Assembly: GCF_945952095.1 (NCBI RefSeq)
Contig: NZ_CAMFHL010000030.1
Span: 1 to 45,624, forward strand
DNA length: 45,624 bases
Direction: 5' to 3'
Origin: an uncultured Arsenicibacter sp.
Lineage (GTDB): Bacteria; Bacteroidota; Bacteroidia; Cytophagales; Spirosomataceae
The translations under genes were made by a program, and so were the position numbers. Below the pieces are notes generated by a model, which saw only the letters and a list, made by a program, of their open reading frames with translations, searched no databases and was not told the DNA's origin. Shown here piece after piece: positions 24,371 to 32,785 of this stretch. Each line of letters begins with the position of its first letter. Position 1 is the first letter of the stretch.

Positions 24371-24418
24371 TTAACAATTTACAAATGCTCTATTAATCAA
24401 TTGAATTTTTCTGCAAAC

Positions 24419-25117
24419 ATGGAATACACTGTACATATCCGGATGAACGCAAATTTATATTTGCGGGACCCGGATAGCTCTGAGCTAGGCCGTAAAATTA
24501 TCCGGCAAGGCATTCTGTTGTTTGCCGATCTTGGGTTTGAAGAAGCTACATTTAAAAAGTTAGCTGAACGTATCGGCACAAAGGAGGCCAGTATTTACCG
24601 TTATTTTGAAAGTAAGCACCGGTTGCTGATTTACATTGTTGACTGGTACTGGCAATGGATGGAGTATCAGCTGGTGTATGAGACCCACAATCTCAGCAAT
24701 CCGGCCGAGAAACTCGAGCGGGCCCTGCACCTGCTGCTGCACCTTAATTTGCCGGACACGATTGAAACCAGCGACTCGGCCGACGGGATCGATCTGAAAG
24801 CACTGCACGGTATTGTCGTTCATGAAGCCAGTAAGGCTTACCTTACCCATCATGTTACGCAGGACAACAGCCAGCACCTGTTTAAGCCCTACAAAGACCT
24901 GTGCAACCGGCTTGCCCGGCTGATTCAGGATGTGCAGCCTCAGTATGAATTTGCCCGCTCGCTGGCCAGTACACTCGTTGAAACGGCGCATTACCAGACG
25001 TTTTTCATGCAGCATCTCCCCTCGCTGACCAGTTTCAGTCGGGAAACCGGCCCGCCACAGCTACTCATTTTTTTGAGGCACCTGCTGTTTTCGGCCCTTC
25101 GGAACCCGACAGAATAA
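24419..25117 (+). CDS. TetR/AcrR-family transcriptional regulator
   Basis: The 232-residue protein carries a TetR N-terminal helix-turn-helix at about residues 24-70: GRKIIRQGILLFADLGFEEATFKKLAERIGTKEASIYRYFESKHRLL, which has the YRYF end of the recognition helix. The rest is an all-helical ligand domain with low similarity. The gene is divergent from the ABC-HlyD-TolC operon and very likely represses it. The frame extends upstream to a TTG, but the promoter box at 24363-24370 fits the ATG at 24419. Confidence 0.9.
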   Translation: MEYTVHIRMNANLYLRDPDSSELGRKIIRQGILLFADLGFEEATFKKLAERIGTKEASIYRYFESKHRLLIYIVDWYWQWMEYQLVYETHNLSNPAEKLERALHLLLHLNLPDTIETSDSADGIDLKALHGIVVHEASKAYLTHHVTQDNSQHLFKPYKDLCNRLARLIQDVQPQYEFARSLASTLVETAHYQTFFMQHLPSLTSFSRETGPPQLLIFLRHLLFSALRNPTE

Positions 25118-25140
25118 GCCGGAGAGACCCGTGAAAATCA

Positions 25141-25173
25141 AAAAAGACAAGGCTCCACCTTGTCTTTTTTTTT
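25141..25173 (+). terminator. Rho-independent terminator of the TetR gene
   Basis: GACAAGG-CTCCA-CCTTGTC, flanked by an A-run and followed by nine Ts. The rest of the gap 25118-25451 contains no gene; its right end is the next promoter. Confidence 0.9.
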
Positions 25174-25394
25174 GCCCCTAAAAAACACTGCTTTTCCGGA
25201 ATAGGATAATGGGGCCGGAAAATAGCGTATTCACGGACAGTAATACAATTTTATCACTTTATTGGAAAAATACAACTCATCCGACATTCCGGGGATTCTT
25301 TTGCAGTATGCTAATATTCAGGCAAATTATCAAACAAAAAGTATGTCAAAAAAAAGAACTTTAGCCCGAAATAGGTCATAATGACACAATTCAC

Positions 25395-25426
25395 TTGTTT
25401 ATCCGATTTTACCTGAAATACCTTTG
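25395..25426 (+). promoter_or_regulatory. Complete Bacteroidota-type promoter (TTG-N21-TACCTTTG)
   Basis: TTG at 25395-25397 and TACCTTTG at 25419-25426 are separated by 21 bases and lie before the ATG at 25452. This also rules out the TTG as translation start. Confidence 0.7.
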
Positions 25427-25451
25427 TCACGGAAAAATTAAACTTTTCGCT

Positions 25452-26072
25452 ATGAAAAAAATTCGTTTATCCGTAGTCTCATTATTGGTAATGGGAAGTC
25501 TGGTCAGCATGGGAGGTGTATTGGCCGGAAAGAATCCGGAAGTGCGTACGGTGAAAGTTGTAAAGTCTGAGAGAAAGAAATTCCGTTTGTATATTCCGTC
25601 GACACTGCCGCTCGGTGGATCACAGGTACAGGTTGCCCTGATCGACATGGACGGTACTGTGTTGCATCAGGGTACGGCCATCGACCGCTACCAGCAGGGC
25701 ATTTCCTATGACCTGAATTCACTGCCGGACGGCAAGTATTTTCTGACTGTAACCAACGATGCCTGGTGGTCATCCCAGCCATTCGAAATTGAAGGCAACA
25801 CCCTGTCGGTTGACGAAAAGCGGGTTACCCAACTGATCCGGCCCACGGTGTCCAGCTATGCCAAAAACAAAATACAGCTTACAGTTCAGTCAACCAACCT
25901 GCCGGAGATGACGATGGCTCTGTACGACAAGAACAACGAGATCGTTTTTATGGAGAGCGTATCCGGTATCGTTAACCGGTATAACCTGTCAGGCCTGCCC
26001 GCCGGTAACTACACTATGACAGTGGGTTCACCAGCCAAAAAATTCAGTGAGCAGATTACTATTGCGCACTAA
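25452..26072 (+). CDS. Secreted protein with two beta-sandwich (T9SS-tail-like) modules
   Basis: The 206-residue product has a signal peptide (LSVVSLLVMGSLVSMGGVLAG). Two modules of similar outline follow: KFRLYIPSTLPLGGSQVQVALIDMDG...YDLNSLPDGKYFLTVTND and KIQLTVQSTNLPEMTMALYDKNNEIV...YNLSGLPAGNYTMTVGSP. The pattern LxxLPxGxYxxTV is like the C-terminal sorting domains of type IX secretion substrates, here as the whole mature protein and ending without the usual lysine. It may be a small periplasmic or surface protein. Function unknown. It ends in a strong terminator. Confidence 0.8.
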   Translation: MKKIRLSVVSLLVMGSLVSMGGVLAGKNPEVRTVKVVKSERKKFRLYIPSTLPLGGSQVQVALIDMDGTVLHQGTAIDRYQQGISYDLNSLPDGKYFLTVTNDAWWSSQPFEIEGNTLSVDEKRVTQLIRPTVSSYAKNKIQLTVQSTNLPEMTMALYDKNNEIVFMESVSGIVNRYNLSGLPAGNYTMTVGSPAKKFSEQITIAH

Positions 26073-26134
26073 GTCGCTCTCTTTCATCAGCTAACTATCC
26101 GGGACAACTCCGTTGCCTGGCATACATACGGACG

Positions 26135-26170
26135 AAACCCCGGTCTGAGCAGGCCGGGGTTTCTTTTTTT
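26135..26170 (+). terminator. Rho-independent terminator
   Basis: AAACCCCGG and CCGGGGTTT form a 9-bp stem, then a T-run of seven after one C. Confidence 0.9.
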
Positions 26171-26318
26171 GCTATTCAGGCGGCCGTATCCCGGCGGCCG
26201 TATTCTCAAAAGACCGTTCGTTCAATAAGTTATTGATTTATGAAGATGCACTATTAATTTAAAGTTCCGGCAAAAAAATAGTATACCATTTAACAACTAG
26301 TAACGGCATCTGCACGCC

Positions 26319-26720
26319 ATGGAAAGTCTGGATAAAGAACAAACGAAGGAACTGATTGCAATGTGGGAAAAAACGGCCTGTTATCTCTGCCGTTTTCAGA
26401 CAACACACTGGAATGAATTCAGTTTTGAGCAGCACCTTGATGTAAATGCATACCAGAACAGCCTGCTTACCCGCGCCTATGATCTTCAGAACCGCCCTGC
26501 TCCGCCCACATTCCGCCAGGCCGATCACTTACTGGCTATTGTCCGGACAGCCACCTGCCGCGGCCTTACCGTTTTTGACAAAACCAATGACCTCTCGGTT
26601 TGCCTGAGCTCAGGCGCGATTCTGGTTGCACTGGCAGCCTACGTTTCCCGCGCGGATTCGGAGGGCATTCAGGTTGTGATCAGAGAGCTGGACAATGTGC
26701 TGGCCCAGGTTAATGCATAG
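26319..26720 (+). CDS. Hypothetical protein, soluble, cysteine-containing
   Basis: This 133-residue protein is not recognised. It is soluble and helical by composition, with four cysteines (CYLC near residues 21-24, ATCRG and VCLSSG). No signal peptide or membrane segment. The start ATG at 26319 is the first in frame. It stands alone between terminators at 26135 and 26725; the codon usage matches its core neighbours, so I believe it is a real gene. Confidence 0.6.
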   Translation: MESLDKEQTKELIAMWEKTACYLCRFQTTHWNEFSFEQHLDVNAYQNSLLTRAYDLQNRPAPPTFRQADHLLAIVRTATCRGLTVFDKTNDLSVCLSSGAILVALAAYVSRADSEGIQVVIRELDNVLAQVNA

Positions 26721-26724
26721 GGCA

Positions 26725-26767
26725 TAAAAAAACGTTTGAAAACAGCCCGCAGGCTATTTCCAAACGT
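26725..26767 (-). terminator. Terminator of the FKBP gene, possibly bidirectional
   Basis: ACGTTTG...AGCC-CGCA-GGCT...CAAACGT forms an interrupted stem; on the minus strand a run of seven Ts follows. Confidence 0.75.
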
Positions 26768-26787
26768 CAGAAGTTCCGCAGAACAGC

Positions 26788-27219
26788 TTATTTAATCCCT
26801 ACCAGTTCGATAGCGAATGTCAGTTCATGACCAGCCAGCGGGTGGTTTGCGTCGAGCGTAACCGACTCCTCTGTCAATTCACGGACAATAACCGGAATCG
26901 GGCGCGGATTACCGTCTTCGTGCATATTCAGTGTCATACCTTGTTCGAGAGGAATGTCGTCCGGAATATCCGTCCGGCTGATCGTAAAGATCATCTCCTC
27001 ATGAGCAGGTCCGTAAGCCTCTTCTACGGGAATATTGATTGTTTTTGACTCTCCGATCGACATGCCGGTTACGCCGTCATCAAAGCCTTTGATAACCTGG
27101 CCGCTGCCAACAACGAATTCCAGTGGTTCACGACCTTCTGAAGAGTCAAACAATGTTCCGTCTGTCAATGTGCCCGTATAATGCACCTGTACAGTATCCC
27201 CGGTTTTTGCTTGTGCCAT
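26788..27219 (-). CDS. FKBP-type peptidyl-prolyl isomerase, SlyD-like
   Basis: The 143-residue cytoplasmic protein should speed cis-trans isomerisation at prolines and act as a chaperone. The FKBP start is clear (GDTVQVHYTGTLTDGTLFDSS), then EPLEFVVGSGQVIKGFDDGVTGM, and the insert-in-flap region (PVEEAYGPAHEEMIFTISRTDIP) of SlyD-type proteins follows. It ends HPLAGHELTFAIELVGI, another SlyD signature. The histidine-rich metal-binding tail of E. coli SlyD is missing. It is downstream of proS on the same strand but separated by an inverted repeat. Confidence 0.93.
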   Translation of the reverse strand: MAQAKTGDTVQVHYTGTLTDGTLFDSSEGREPLEFVVGSGQVIKGFDDGVTGMSIGESKTINIPVEEAYGPAHEEMIFTISRTDIPDDIPLEQGMTLNMHEDGNPRPIPVIVRELTEESVTLDANHPLAGHELTFAIELVGIK

Positions 27220-27262
27220 ATCTAGTTTACTATTTTTTTGGCAAAACTAGCAAAATGAACCT

Positions 27263-27333
27263 GGAAAACGGATAATGGATAGTGAACAATGTAAAATGCT
27301 TACTAAATGAACACTATCCGGAATCCGTTTTCC
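27263..27333 (-). terminator. Long inverted repeat after proS
   Basis: 22-base arms at 27263-27284 and 27312-27333 match in 19 positions (GGAAAACGGAT... and ...ATCCGTTTTCC). It lies just after the proS stop at 27347 and probably ends its transcript. Confidence 0.6.
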
Positions 27334-27346
27334 AACACCCGGCCCT

Positions 27347-28819
27347 TTAGTAAGCGCGGGCGAACACCACGCGGCGGGCTGACGGCTGACCGGAGAAAAC
27401 GCAGGTTCCCGCTTCGTCTTCCGCATCAAACGGAATACAGCGGATAGTTGCTTTAGTCTCCTCTTTAATAGCCTCTTCGGTTTCAGACGTACCGTCCCAG
27501 TGCGCCATGATGAAACCGCCTTTTTCGATCTGGTCCTTAAATTCGTCCCAGGTATCAACTTTGAACGTATTAGCCTGACGGAAAGCCAGCGCTTTCTGGT
27601 AAATCGACTGCTGAATATCATCAAGCAACGCCTGAATACGCTCCAGTATACCGTCAAACGGAACAGTTTCTTTTGTTTTCAGGTCGCGGCGGGCAATTTC
27701 AACGGTACCGTTCTCAAAATCGCGCATACCCATTGCCAGACGAACCGGCACACCGCGCAGTTCGTATTCGGCAAATTTCCAGCCCGGCTTGTTGGTGTCG
27801 CTGTCGTCGAATTTCACCGAAACACCAGCTTTACGCAGGTCTTTCACCAGCGGCAGGATCCGCTCCGACAGCTGCGCCAGTTGCTCCTCATTCCGGTAAA
27901 TCGGCACGATCACAACCTGAATCGGTGCCAGTTTCGGCGGCAGCACCAGTCCGTCGTCGTCCGAGTGCGCCATGATCAGCGCGCCCATCAAACGGGTACT
28001 GACGCCCCAGGATGTGCCCCATACATATTCCTGCTGGTTGGCTTTATTGAGGAACTGTACATCAAATGCCTTCGCAAAATTCTGGCCCAGGAAGTGCGAC
28101 GTACCGGCCTGAAGCGCCTTACCGTCCTGCATCATGGCCTCGATACACATCGTATCTTCGGCACCGGCAAAACGCTCATTCGGAGTTTTACTGCCCCGGA
28201 CTACCGGCACCCCCATCCACTCTTCCGCAAACCGGGCGTAGACATCCAGCATCTGCCGTGTCTCGGCTTCAGCCTCGGCCTTTGTGGCGTGAGCGGTATG
28301 GCCTTCCTGCCACAGGAATTCCGCTGTACGCAGGAAAATCCGCGTACGCATTTCCCAGCGTACCACGTTGGCCCACTGATTGATCAGCAGCGGCAGGTCA
28401 CGATAGGATTGAATCCAGTTTTTATATGTGCTCCAGATTACGGTCTCCGATGTCGGGCGCACAATCAGTTCCTCTTCCAGTTTCGCTTCCGGGTCAACGA
28501 TGACACCCGAGCCATCTTCTGCATTCTTTAGCCGGTAATGCGTCACTACTGCACATTCCTTGGCAAATCCTTCCACATGCGAAGCTTCCTTGCTCAGGTA
28601 GGACTTGGGTATAAACAACGGGAAATAGGCATTGGAGTGCCCGGTTTCCTTGAACATATCATCCAGCGCCCGCTGCATTTTTTCCCAGATCGAGTAGCCG
28701 TACGGTTTGATTACCATACACCCCCGGACGGCTGAGTTTTCAGCCAGATCTGCTTTTTTGATTAATTCGTTATACCACTCCGAATAATTTTCGCTGCGTG
28801 AAGGAATCGCTTTTGCCAT
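27347..28819 (-). CDS. proS: Prolyl-tRNA synthetase, short (archaeal/eukaryotic-like) type
   Basis: The class II synthetase charges tRNA-Pro. The 490-residue length and the C-terminal ending in FARAY (terminal tyrosine) show the short type without the editing insertion of E. coli ProRS, as usual in Bacteroidota. Visible motifs: motif 1 region (GYSIWEKMQRALDD), TSETVIW, motif 2 with NQWANVVRWEMRTRIFLRTAEFLWQEGHTAH, motif 3 in GTSWGVSTRLMGALIMAHSDDDGLVLPP, and the anticodon-binding part from VVIVPIYRNEEQ. The promoter box lies at 28938-28945. Confidence 0.97.
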   Translation of the reverse strand: MAKAIPSRSENYSEWYNELIKKADLAENSAVRGCMVIKPYGYSIWEKMQRALDDMFKETGHSNAYFPLFIPKSYLSKEASHVEGFAKECAVVTHYRLKNAEDGSGVIVDPEAKLEEELIVRPTSETVIWSTYKNWIQSYRDLPLLINQWANVVRWEMRTRIFLRTAEFLWQEGHTAHATKAEAEAETRQMLDVYARFAEEWMGVPVVRGSKTPNERFAGAEDTMCIEAMMQDGKALQAGTSHFLGQNFAKAFDVQFLNKANQQEYVWGTSWGVSTRLMGALIMAHSDDDGLVLPPKLAPIQVVIVPIYRNEEQLAQLSERILPLVKDLRKAGVSVKFDDSDTNKPGWKFAEYELRGVPVRLAMGMRDFENGTVEIARRDLKTKETVPFDGILERIQALLDDIQQSIYQKALAFRQANTFKVDTWDEFKDQIEKGGFIMAHWDGTSETEEAIKEETKATIRCIPFDAEDEAGTCVFSGQPSARRVVFARAY

Positions 28820-28934
28820 CTTAATTTAGTTGTCCGTTACCCTGTTTTTTGATGTCACCATTTAGGCCAAACAAAAAACTTTTAACCGCGTTTAAACCCT
28901 TATCACCCATTTTGGGTCTAATGTATAAAAGGGC

Positions 28935-28964
28935 TTGCAAAGATAGGTTTTTATACTATATTTG
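28935..28964 (+). promoter_or_regulatory. Bacteroidota-type promoter (TTG-N19-TATATTTG)
   Basis: TTG at 28935-28937 and TATATTTG at 28957-28964 are spaced by exactly 19 bases and face the lipoprotein gene at 29044. It overlaps the proS promoter, so the two may compete. Confidence 0.72.
28938..28945 (-). promoter_or_regulatory. TAnnTTTG promoter box of proS
   Basis: On the minus strand TATCTTTG is an exact match, with a leader of about 115 bases to the proS ATG. It lies within the spacer of the divergent promoter. Confidence 0.6.
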
Positions 28965-29043
28965 TAATCAAAGTGCTCTTCCAGGCGTTATTACCTAAAA
29001 AGTACGACCATTTGGAGTTTCCAATACAAAACTGACTTTTTCC

Positions 29044-30396
29044 ATGAAAACGCAACGCACATGGCAATACCTAACCATGGCTACTTTGCTTAGTATTTGG
29101 GGTTGTACCTCAACAAAGCAGGTAGCGCAGCGGTCCGGTGAAGTCGACGATCTCTACGCCAGTTCAGCCAATGCGGTTGTATTTGCCGACAATCGTCAGG
29201 AGTACACCGAACAAAAGACCGAACGCTCTCTTCAGCCGCAGCGGCAACGCTCCGGAGCAACCCTGAACCCTGACTATACCGACGAAAAGGTGGGCTATAA
29301 TCAGAACCAGGACGAATATTACACAGAATTAACCACCCGTAAGCTACAGCGCGGCCTTTCTGCAGATCCGGGCTGGGGTGGCAGCGCCGACGATTACAAT
29401 GCCGGCTTCGTAAATGGATATAATGCCGGTTCACTGGCGTATAATTCATGGAGCTGGAACCGCTGGGGGTATAATAACCCGTTCAACTCCGGCTTCAGCA
29501 TCGGATTGGGCATGGGTTCGGCATGGGGATGGAACAACTGGGGCCTGAATCGCTGGAACACCGGATTTTATGATCCGTACTGGGGTAGCTATAGCTCAAT
29601 GGCCTACAGCCCGTGGGGCTATGACCCGTACTGGAGTTATAACCCCTGGAACTACGGTTACGGCGGTTATTACGGTGGTGGTTACTATGGTGGTGGCTGG
29701 GGACGTCCGGTTATCGTTAACAACAATGTTGTTGTTAACGGTGCTGATCCTTACCGCAACTATCGCAACAGCGGCCCGCGTACCGGATCAGGTACCGGTC
29801 GTTATAACAGCGACTTCGTAAACAGTGCGCCGTCGTACAATCCGAACGGTGGCCGTGGTGCAGCGGGTACGAACAATCCTCGTTCGACCTATTCAAGCGC
29901 TAACGGTTCGCCTTCATCAAGTGATGGCTATTATGCCCGTCCGCGACAGAACAGCCGTGGCGGCAGCTATTACTACGAAAACGGAGCCTCGACAAGCGGC
30001 GGCCGGACCAGCTCGGGCAACAGCTCATCGGGCTACACCGCGCCAAGCTACAGCAATTCCGGCAGCAGCGACTATTATGCCCGTCCGCGGCAGAACAGCC
30101 GCGGCAGCAGCTATACACCGCCATCCACATCATCTGATTACAGTGGTGGCCGTTCAGCAACGTATTCAGCGCCGTCATACCAGTCACGGAGCTATGAATC
30201 ACAGCCAAGCCAGTCGCGCAGCTATGAATCGCCGTCGTACAATACACGGAGTTCACAGCCTAGTTACTCGGCGCCTGCACAGCAAAGTACACCTTCGTAC
30301 AACAGCGGCGGCAGCCGTGGCGGTGGCAGCTACAGCAGCGGTTCGTCAGGCGGTGGCAGCAGCTCAGGTGGCGGTGGTTCACGCGGTCCGCGTTAA
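29044..30396 (+). CDS. Tyr/Ser/Gly-rich lipoprotein with internal repeats
   Basis: The 450-residue protein has a lipoprotein signal (MATLLSIWGC, lipidation at the cysteine). The next 110 residues are ordinary and charged. The middle (about 125-230) is rich in Trp, Tyr, Asn and Gly (NRWGYNNPFNSGF, NYGYGGYYGGGYYGGG). The C-terminal 190 residues are Ser/Tyr/Gly-rich with repeats such as two copies of YYARPRQNSRG (near residues 298 and 345) and several SRSYES units, ending SSGGGGSRGPR. Such low-complexity surface lipoproteins are common in Cytophagales; a structural or adhesive role would be a guess. Confidence 0.8.
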   Translation: MKTQRTWQYLTMATLLSIWGCTSTKQVAQRSGEVDDLYASSANAVVFADNRQEYTEQKTERSLQPQRQRSGATLNPDYTDEKVGYNQNQDEYYTELTTRKLQRGLSADPGWGGSADDYNAGFVNGYNAGSLAYNSWSWNRWGYNNPFNSGFSIGLGMGSAWGWNNWGLNRWNTGFYDPYWGSYSSMAYSPWGYDPYWSYNPWNYGYGGYYGGGYYGGGWGRPVIVNNNVVVNGADPYRNYRNSGPRTGSGTGRYNSDFVNSAPSYNPNGGRGAAGTNNPRSTYSSANGSPSSSDGYYARPRQNSRGGSYYYENGASTSGGRTSSGNSSSGYTAPSYSNSGSSDYYARPRQNSRGSSYTPPSTSSDYSGGRSATYSAPSYQSRSYESQPSQSRSYESPSYNTRSSQPSYSAPAQQSTPSYNSGGSRGGGSYSSGSSGGGSSSGGGGSRGPR

Positions 30397-30413
30397 TAGT
30401 ATTGATTTTGCAT

Positions 30414-30452
30414 AAAAAAACCCTGCCGGTTACGACAATCGGCGGGGTTTTT
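30414..30452 (+). terminator. Rho-independent terminator of the lipoprotein gene
   Basis: AAACCCTGCCG and CGGCGGGGTTT pair (one wobble) around an 11-base loop, flanked by an A-run and Ts. Confidence 0.85.
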
Positions 30453-30531
30453 CGTTTATAATGCAGTACCGATTAAACGTTCGTACACTCACAATGTCTA
30501 AGTGCCAAACTCCACTAGACGAACGATCACT

Positions 30532-32106
30532 ATGAAGAACAGACAACTCATTCTGACAGCAGCAATGGCCCTGAGCTTACAGGCAGCTTTTGGCCAGACC
30601 GCCGATATTTACGCAGGAGAAGCCTTCCGTTTTTCCGAAATTCCGCAATACGGTACGGCCCGTTTCCGGGCGCTGGGAGGTAACCAGGCGGCGTTAGGCG
30701 GCGATGCTGCTTCGATCGTCAGCAACCCTGCCGGTCTCGGTTTTTATAACCGCTCCGAATTAAGCATCAGCCCGTCGGTTGTGTTTAACAGCGCTACGGG
30801 CAGCTATATCGGCAGCAGCCTGACCGACTCAAAAGCGAAACCCGTTATTTCGCAGCTGGGCCTTGTGCTGGCAAGCGGTGACCGTAATTACAACACGCGC
30901 TGGAAGCGTTCGGTATTCGGCATTACCTATATGCAGACGAACAACTTCAGTAACCGGTTTTCGTTCGGTGGCCGGAACAATAATACAAACAGCTCCTTTG
31001 TTCAGGGCTTTGTTAATGACGCCAATAATTCAGGATTAACGGGTAGCCAGCTCGATGCGGAATATGATTCACAGACCGGTCAGGCTAACAGTCTGCTGGG
31101 AGCGGCCTATCAGCTCTTTCTGATCGACGGAACGCCGTTTACCAACAGCCAGGGACAGGAAGATAGCCGGGCTCCCTACCGCCGCTTCGATGCCAACGTT
31201 CCGCGCGACCAGCGCAATACGTATGAAGCCAACGGCGCCAGTTCACAATGGACAGCGGCTTATGCCGGTAACCTGGACGATAAGTTCTACCTTGGTGCCA
31301 GTATTTCACTGACACGTCTGCGTTTCAACTCGGACAACGTCTTTACGGAAACGATCGTTGGCGGGCAGGTTTTTAACAGCAATACGCAACGCGACCAGCT
31401 AACAGTACGGGGCAGTGGTCTGAATCTGGCGCTGGGGATGATTTATAAAGTGGCGCCTACCATTCAAGTCGGGGCAACTATTACAACGCCCACCTGGTCA
31501 CAGTTCCAGGAAACCTTTGAACAGAGCCTGAGTGTGTCGGTCAAAGACCCGAATCTGCCGGTTGCCCGCAATAACATTGATGTTTATCCGTCGGATTTCA
31601 ACTATACCGTAACCAGTCCGTTCCGGGCAGCGGGTGGCGCAACCATCTTTCTGGGCCAGGGCGCGAAATCGATCGGCTTCCTGACAGCTACAGCCGAATA
31701 TGTAGGCTATGCGGGTATGCGGGCAGGAACGAATTACTATAACAGCCAGGGGAATACGGATTTCCGGAACGATGTACGCAGCTCGATTCAGCGGACCTAT
31801 CAGAACGTGATTAACTTCCGTGCAGGGGCTGAAATCCGTGCCGGTATGATGCGCTTCCGCGCAGGGGCAGCCTATATGCCGGATCCGTACACGCAGAAAC
31901 TGGATAACATTGACCGCACGAAACTGTTGGTTTCCGGTGGTATCGGCGTGCGTAACGAGCGCTTCTTTGCAGACATTACCGGTTCGTTCAATGCGGCCAA
32001 ATCAGCCTTTACGCCTTACACGCTCCCGAACTCCCGCGACTACGCTTCTGCCGAAATCAACAACAAGCTGACAACCGTCACCCTGTCGGTTGGAACGTTT
32101 TTCTAA
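30532..32106 (+). CDS. Outer-membrane transport protein, OmpP1/FadL-like
   Basis: The 524-residue product has a signal peptide (LILTAAMALSLQAAFGQ) and an N-terminal segment typical of this group in Bacteroidota: YGTARFRALGGNQAALGGDAASIVSNPAGLGFYNRSELSISP. The rest is a large barrel, ending VTLSVGTFF with a terminal phenylalanine. FadL-like proteins pass hydrophobic molecules such as fatty acids or aromatics; the substrate here is unknown. The upstream in-frame GTG at 30502 was rejected since the ATG at 30532 begins a good signal peptide. It stands alone. Confidence 0.88.
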   Translation: MKNRQLILTAAMALSLQAAFGQTADIYAGEAFRFSEIPQYGTARFRALGGNQAALGGDAASIVSNPAGLGFYNRSELSISPSVVFNSATGSYIGSSLTDSKAKPVISQLGLVLASGDRNYNTRWKRSVFGITYMQTNNFSNRFSFGGRNNNTNSSFVQGFVNDANNSGLTGSQLDAEYDSQTGQANSLLGAAYQLFLIDGTPFTNSQGQEDSRAPYRRFDANVPRDQRNTYEANGASSQWTAAYAGNLDDKFYLGASISLTRLRFNSDNVFTETIVGGQVFNSNTQRDQLTVRGSGLNLALGMIYKVAPTIQVGATITTPTWSQFQETFEQSLSVSVKDPNLPVARNNIDVYPSDFNYTVTSPFRAAGGATIFLGQGAKSIGFLTATAEYVGYAGMRAGTNYYNSQGNTDFRNDVRSSIQRTYQNVINFRAGAEIRAGMMRFRAGAAYMPDPYTQKLDNIDRTKLLVSGGIGVRNERFFADITGSFNAAKSAFTPYTLPNSRDYASAEINNKLTTVTLSVGTFF

Positions 32107-32113
32107 TTATTTA

Positions 32114-32177
32114 GTGAATGAGCGGTTGAGTGATTGAGTGCCTGAAGCTGCACCAATTCGCTCAATCACTCATTCAC
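32114..32177. terminator. Inverted repeat between converging genes
   Basis: GTGAATGAG pairs with CTCATTCAC and GAGTGATTGAG with CTCAATCACTC, so two overlapping stems are possible. It lies between the barrel gene and aroK, which converge, and probably serves both as transcript end. Confidence 0.5.
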
Positions 32178-32191
32178 AAATCACTCAATAA

Positions 32192-32698
32192 TTACAGCCA
32201 CCTTCCTAATTCTTTCATCAGAATGTCTTCGGAGGTTTCGCCGGTGATGATGATGTCGGCCTGTTGATAGAACGGCAGGCGGGCATTGTATTTCTGGCGG
32301 AGGCCTTCGAGCAGGGCAGGATCATCGAATTTGTAAAGCGGGCGGTCGTCGGTGGCGTGGGCCGTCAGGCGGGCAACCAGGGTTTCCGGCTTAACATCCA
32401 GAAAAACCGAAACGCCCGTTTGTTTGATGTAAGCCATGTTATTGTTAAAGCATGGCATACCGCCACCCGTAGCCACCACCAGGCTCTTACCGGGCTTTAC
32501 CGTATGCAGCGCGCGGGTCTCCGCATCGCGGAAATAGGGTTCACCATCCGTCGCGAAAATATCGTTTATGCTACGCTGCTCGTCTTTTACAATAATCTTA
32601 TCGGTATCAACAAAGCGGTAGTGTAACAGGCGGGCCAGCCGCTTGCCCAATGTGCTTTTGCCCGACGAAGGCATGCCAATCAGATAAATATTTTTCAT
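32192..32698 (-). CDS. aroK: Shikimate kinase
   Basis: The enzyme phosphorylates shikimate in aromatic amino-acid synthesis. The protein has 168 residues. Walker A is GMPSSGKST (residues 8-16); DTDK (D32 region) and PYFRDAETRAL hold shikimate-binding residues; VATGGGMPCF is the conserved GGG; and ATDDRPL is the lid with its arginine. Length and order fit AroK/AroL. The gene runs downstream of the BT_3928-type gene on the same strand, separated by a hairpin. Confidence 0.95.
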   Translation of the reverse strand: MKNIYLIGMPSSGKSTLGKRLARLLHYRFVDTDKIIVKDEQRSINDIFATDGEPYFRDAETRALHTVKPGKSLVVATGGGMPCFNNNMAYIKQTGVSVFLDVKPETLVARLTAHATDDRPLYKFDDPALLEGLRQKYNARLPFYQQADIIITGETSEDILMKELGRWL

Positions 32699-32721
32699 AC
32701 ATAACGAGCGAAAGCCAGAAA

Positions 32722-32755
32722 GAGCGAAAGAGTGGTGCGTCCACTACTTTCGCTC
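32722..32755 (-). terminator. Hairpin between BT_3928-type gene and aroK
   Basis: GAGCGAAAG-AGTGG and CCACT-CTTTCGCTC pair over 14 bp around TGCGT with one bulged A. No T-run on the minus strand, so the ending of transcription is unsure. Confidence 0.5.
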
Positions 32756-32785
32756 CTCCGCTATCCCGCTTTTCAGCGCCCTTAT

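Noticed and set aside
27500..28531. Long plus-strand frame opposite proS
   Set aside because: It is antisense to conserved synthetase motifs and has no family resemblance.
29825..30415. Arg/Ala/Thr-rich plus frame overlapping the lipoprotein gene
   Set aside because: A by-product of the repeat-rich coding sequence in a shifted frame.
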